From: Streptomyces wedmorensis
GTDB taxonomy: Bacteria > Actinomycetota > Actinomycetes > Streptomycetales > Streptomycetaceae
Direction: 5' to 3'
Assembly (NCBI RefSeq): GCF_000716445.1
Contig: NZ_JNWK01000005.1
Span: 310,001-374,000 of the forward strand
DNA length: 64,000 nt
Shown here: in pieces, positions 61,925-64,000 of the stretch
Layout: each line of letters begins with the position of its first letter
Position numbering within the stretch: position 1 is the stretch's first letter
The notes under the pieces: model-generated
What the model was told of the DNA's origin: nothing
What the model saw: the letters and a program-made list of their open reading frames with translations, nothing else
The model's database searches: none
Made by a program: the position numbers and the translations under genes

Positions 61925-62665
61925 TTACGAGGCCATGACCAGGTCGCCGGAGTCGCCGAAGGTGAGGCGGCAGGTGTCGGCGCGGTAGGTGGCGACGGAG
62001 ACGGCGGCGGTGCGGCCCGCGGAGAGGTAGCGGGTGGTCACGACGAGGACGGGGGCGCCGGGCAGCCGGTCGAGCTCCTTGGCGTCGTCGGCGCGGGCGG
62101 AACCAAGCTCGACGGAGCGGTCCTGGCCGTCGAGGGCGAGGTGCTGGAGCTCGCGCAGCACGGCGCGGGCGCGGGCCGGGCCGGCGGGCGCGTCGATGGC
62201 GCTGAGGCCGGGGACCGAGTCCACGGGCACGTAGAGCAGTTCGGCGGCGACCGGCTGGCCCTGGGAGATGCGCAGGCGGCGGACGACGTGCACCTGGTCC
62301 TCCGCACCGGTCTCCAGGACGCGCGCGACGGCGGTGGGGGCCACGTCGGCGGCGGAGTCGAGCGACTGCCACGAGTCGTCGGCGACGCCGGGCCAGGCGT
62401 GCTGGGTGGTGGAGACGTCCACGCCTACGCGCGGCGGGGCGACCGTGGTGCCGACGCCGCGGCGGCGCTGGAGCCTGCCTTCCAGCTCCAGCTGCTCCAG
62501 TGCCTGGCGCAGCGTGGCGCGGGCGACGCCGAAGCGCGCCGCGAGCTCGCGCTCGTTGGGGAGGATCTCCCCGACGGCGAAGTCGGAGTCGAGCGCTTCG
62601 CCGATCACTGTCTTGAGGTGCTGGTACTTCGGTTCCGGTACCGATGCCAGCTGCGTGGTCCCCAC
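61925..62665 (-). CDS. GntR/HutC family transcriptional regulator
   Basis: A 246-residue regulator: winged helix PKYQHLKTVIGEALDSDFAVGEILPNERELAARFGVARATLRQALEQLELEGRLQRRRGVGTTVA and a UTRA ligand domain (LETGAEDQVHVVRRLRISQGQPVAAELLYVPVDSVPG). The UTRA fold binds sugar phosphates or small acids. GGAGG lies seven bases before the GTG at 62665. An operator-like TTGGTC-N2-GACCAA overlaps the -35 of its own promoter, suggesting autoregulation. Confidence 0.92.
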   Translation of the reverse strand: MGTTQLASVPEPKYQHLKTVIGEALDSDFAVGEILPNERELAARFGVARATLRQALEQLELEGRLQRRRGVGTTVAPPRVGVDVSTTQHAWPGVADDSWQSLDSAADVAPTAVARVLETGAEDQVHVVRRLRISQGQPVAAELLYVPVDSVPGLSAIDAPAGPARARAVLRELQHLALDGQDRSVELGSARADDAKELDRLPGAPVLVVTTRYLSAGRTAAVSVATYRADTCRLTFGDSGDLVMAS

Positions 62666-62746
62666 CCTGATCCTCCGCAATTCGCCGTGTCCCGCGGCGT
62701 TTTTCCGCGCCCTTGTTTATTAAAGGTTCCTGCACTAACTCTGCGA

Positions 62747-62780
62747 CCATAAGGCGAGCCAACCCCTTGGTCAAGACCAA
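62747..62780 (-). promoter_or_regulatory. gntR promoter with operator over the -35 box
   Basis: Reading leftward, TTGACC, 16 bp, TTATGG. TTGGTC-TT-GACCAA (62767-62780) covers the -35. The arms resemble the DasR-type TGGTCTAGACCA site, as expected for HutC-family GntR proteins. Confidence 0.6.
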
Positions 62781-62865
62781 TCCTCCGTCGAACGCCCCTG
62801 AATGTGACCCTCTGACCTAGATCGTTCACAGGACGTTCGCGTCCGTGTGTGCCGCGCGCAGCACT

Positions 62866-62899
62866 GTGCCCCGTCTCCCGGGGTCGGGGGACGGGGCAC
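62866..62899 (-). terminator. Terminator of the sigma factor gene
   Basis: A 14-bp stem with one G-U pair (62866-62879 with 62886-62899), 12 bp beyond the sigma factor stop. Confidence 0.78.
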
Positions 62900-62910
62900 G
62901 GGTGGTGCGG

Positions 62911-63807
62911 TCAGAGGCCGGCGAGGCCTTCGAGCTTGTCGGGGTTGCGGAGGATGTAGACGCACTGGACGCGTCCGTCGCGCACTTCGATCTGGAAGAC
63001 GGAGTCGGGCCGTCCGTCGGCGAGGACGATCGCGGCGGGGCCGCCGTTCAGCTCGACCAGGCGGACCTGGTACAGGCTCTCCGCTCCTTCGGCCACGGCC
63101 TTGAGGAAGCGGCCGACCTTGTCGGCGCCGTCCATGATCCGCAGCGGGGCCTTGGACTTGCCGCCGCTGTCGCCGACGAGACGCACGTCGGGGGCGAGCA
63201 GGGCGAGGAGCTCGCCGAGGTCGCCGCCGGCCGCGGCGGCGAGGAAGCGCTCGGTGAGGTCGCGGCGCTCGGCCGGGTCGACGTCGTAGCGCGGTCTGCC
63301 CTCGTCGACGTGGCGGCGGGCCCGGCCGGCGAGCTGGCGCACGGCCGTCTCGGAGCGGTCGAGGGCGCCGGCGATCTCCGCGTACGGGAAGCCGAAGGCC
63401 TCGCGCAGCACGAAGACGGCCCGTTCCAGGGGCGAGAGGGATTCGAGGACGACGAGGACGGCGAGCGAGACGGAGTCGGCGAGCAGGGCGCGCTCGGCGG
63501 TGTCGGGGGCGGTCGCGCCGAAGTCGGTGACGACGGGTTCGGGCAGCCAGGGTCCGACGTAGGACTCGCGGCGGCTCTGGACCTGGCGGAGCCGGTCGAT
63601 GGCGAGCCGGGTGGTGATGCGCACGAGGAAGGCGCGCGGCTCGCGGACGGCCGTCCGGTCCTCCGCGGTCCAGCGCAGCCAGGCCTCCTGGACGACGTCC
63701 TCCGCGTCGGCCGCGCGGCCGAGCATCCGGTAGGCGACGCCGATGAGCATCGGGCGGTGCTCTTCGAAGAGATCGGTCAGGGTGTCGGTCGGAGTATCGG
63801 TGGGCAC
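62911..63807 (-). CDS. ECF sigma factor, SigJ/ECF41-like, with SnoaL-like C-terminal domain
   Basis: A 298-residue protein. Sigma2 (FEEHRPMLIGVAYRMLGRAADAEDVVQEAWLRW), the WLPEP linker, sigma4 (LSPLERAVFVLREAFGFPYAEIAGALDRSETAVRQLAGRARRHV), then a SnoaL-like domain of about 120 residues with GDSGGK and a terminal NPDKLEGL. These are hallmarks of ECF41-type factors, whose own C-terminal domain controls activity instead of an anti-sigma factor. The usual partner (carboxymuconolactone decarboxylase or oxidoreductase gene) is not visible. GTG at 63807 is preferred over 63831. Confidence 0.92.
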   Translation of the reverse strand: MPTDTPTDTLTDLFEEHRPMLIGVAYRMLGRAADAEDVVQEAWLRWTAEDRTAVREPRAFLVRITTRLAIDRLRQVQSRRESYVGPWLPEPVVTDFGATAPDTAERALLADSVSLAVLVVLESLSPLERAVFVLREAFGFPYAEIAGALDRSETAVRQLAGRARRHVDEGRPRYDVDPAERRDLTERFLAAAAGGDLGELLALLAPDVRLVGDSGGKSKAPLRIMDGADKVGRFLKAVAEGAESLYQVRLVELNGGPAAIVLADGRPDSVFQIEVRDGRVQCVYILRNPDKLEGLAGL

Positions 63808-63870
63808 CCGTCCATCCCAGCCGACGGCCACCCCCCTGTCCAGTTTCGGACGTGGTCTTGAACTACTGGC

Positions 63871-63882
63871 TACCGAACGGTA
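63871..63882. promoter_or_regulatory. Inverted repeat in the sigma factor divergent promoter
   Basis: TACCG-AA-CGGTA lies 64 bp from the sigma factor start and 65 bp from the divergent ATG at 63947. It is a likely TetR-type or similar operator. Confidence 0.45.
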
Positions 63883-63946
63883 ATGCTCTTGCTGACAAGC
63901 CGTCTAAGGGACTTCGCACACCAGGTGTTCAGGACAGGGAGCCGGT

Positions 63947-64000
63947 ATGCCCGCACGGATCGCGTTCACGATCGAGACCCCCACGGGTCCCCGCACGACG
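63947..64000 (+). CDS. Start of an unidentified gene, truncated by the window end
   Basis: ATG at 63947 with GGGAG nine bases upstream opens 18 codons (MPARIAFTIETPTGPRTT). Too short to assign. It is divergent from the sigma factor, so it is a candidate member of its regulon. Confidence 0.5.
   Translation, partial: MPARIAFTIETPTGPRTT

Overview
The window is chromosomal DNA from a Streptomyces or a very close actinomycete. The evidence is very high GC with strong third-position bias, frequent GTG and TTG starts, Tat and lipoprotein signals, mycothiol-linked enzymes, a c-di-AMP riboswitch in front of a cell-wall hydrolase, and a core gene set (murT-gatD, pfkA, tap-like peptidase, ureABCFGD, bioF/bioB-bioA-bioD, purB). 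I found no rRNA, tRNA, transposase, phage or plasmid gene and no CRISPR array.

Layout. 0-16 kb: 3' part of an FAD/Fe-S lactate-type dehydrogenase; a Tat-exported GH109-like protein convergent with a secreted PNGase A-like amidase; a two-subunit ABC exporter; DUF429 and YdjM-like proteins; a DExH helicase; TesB; an RNA ligase. 16-31 kb: glutathione peroxidase with a PrmC-like methyltransferase, a P450, an acyl-CoA dehydrogenase divergent from a TetR regulator with a clear operator, peptide deformylase, MurT-GatD, PfkA, a CtaG-like protein, a DUF3048 lipoprotein, an acyltransferase and an epimerase. 31-37 kb: secreted tripeptidyl-type peptidase and the complete urease operon on the minus strand. 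37-48 kb: TetR plus an ABC-2-like membrane protein, an orphan Phd/YefM antitoxin divergent from a ClpP homologue that has lost its catalytic Ser and His, a riboswitch-controlled NlpC/P60 protein, a deaminase, an anti-sigma-type ATPase, and biotin synthesis. 48-64 kb: two-component system with a divergent ABC transporter, two CNNM/CorC proteins behind a structured leader, a DinB-type enzyme and an SGNH hydrolase sharing a palindromic promoter, purB-mug, ROK and GntR regulators, and a SigJ/ECF41-like sigma factor.

How genes work together. MurT-GatD amidate lipid II. UreABC is the urease and UreD/F/G load its nickel. BioF, BioA, BioD and BioB cover the last four steps of biotin synthesis. The histidine kinase and response regulator probably control the ABC transporter across the shared promoter. 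The first gene pair suggests use of glycoproteins outside the cell.

Most interesting signals: (1) the pseudo-ClpP next to a toxin-less Phd antitoxin; (2) three genes between 37 and 48 kb (tetR, bioF, bioD) whose 3' ends, stop codon included, are repeated in tandem downstream of the gene; (3) an ABC exporter pair with one fully degenerate ATP site; (4) several clean operator palindromes in divergent promoters. Starts were chosen from Shine-Dalgarno spacing and family alignment from memory; no database search was possible.
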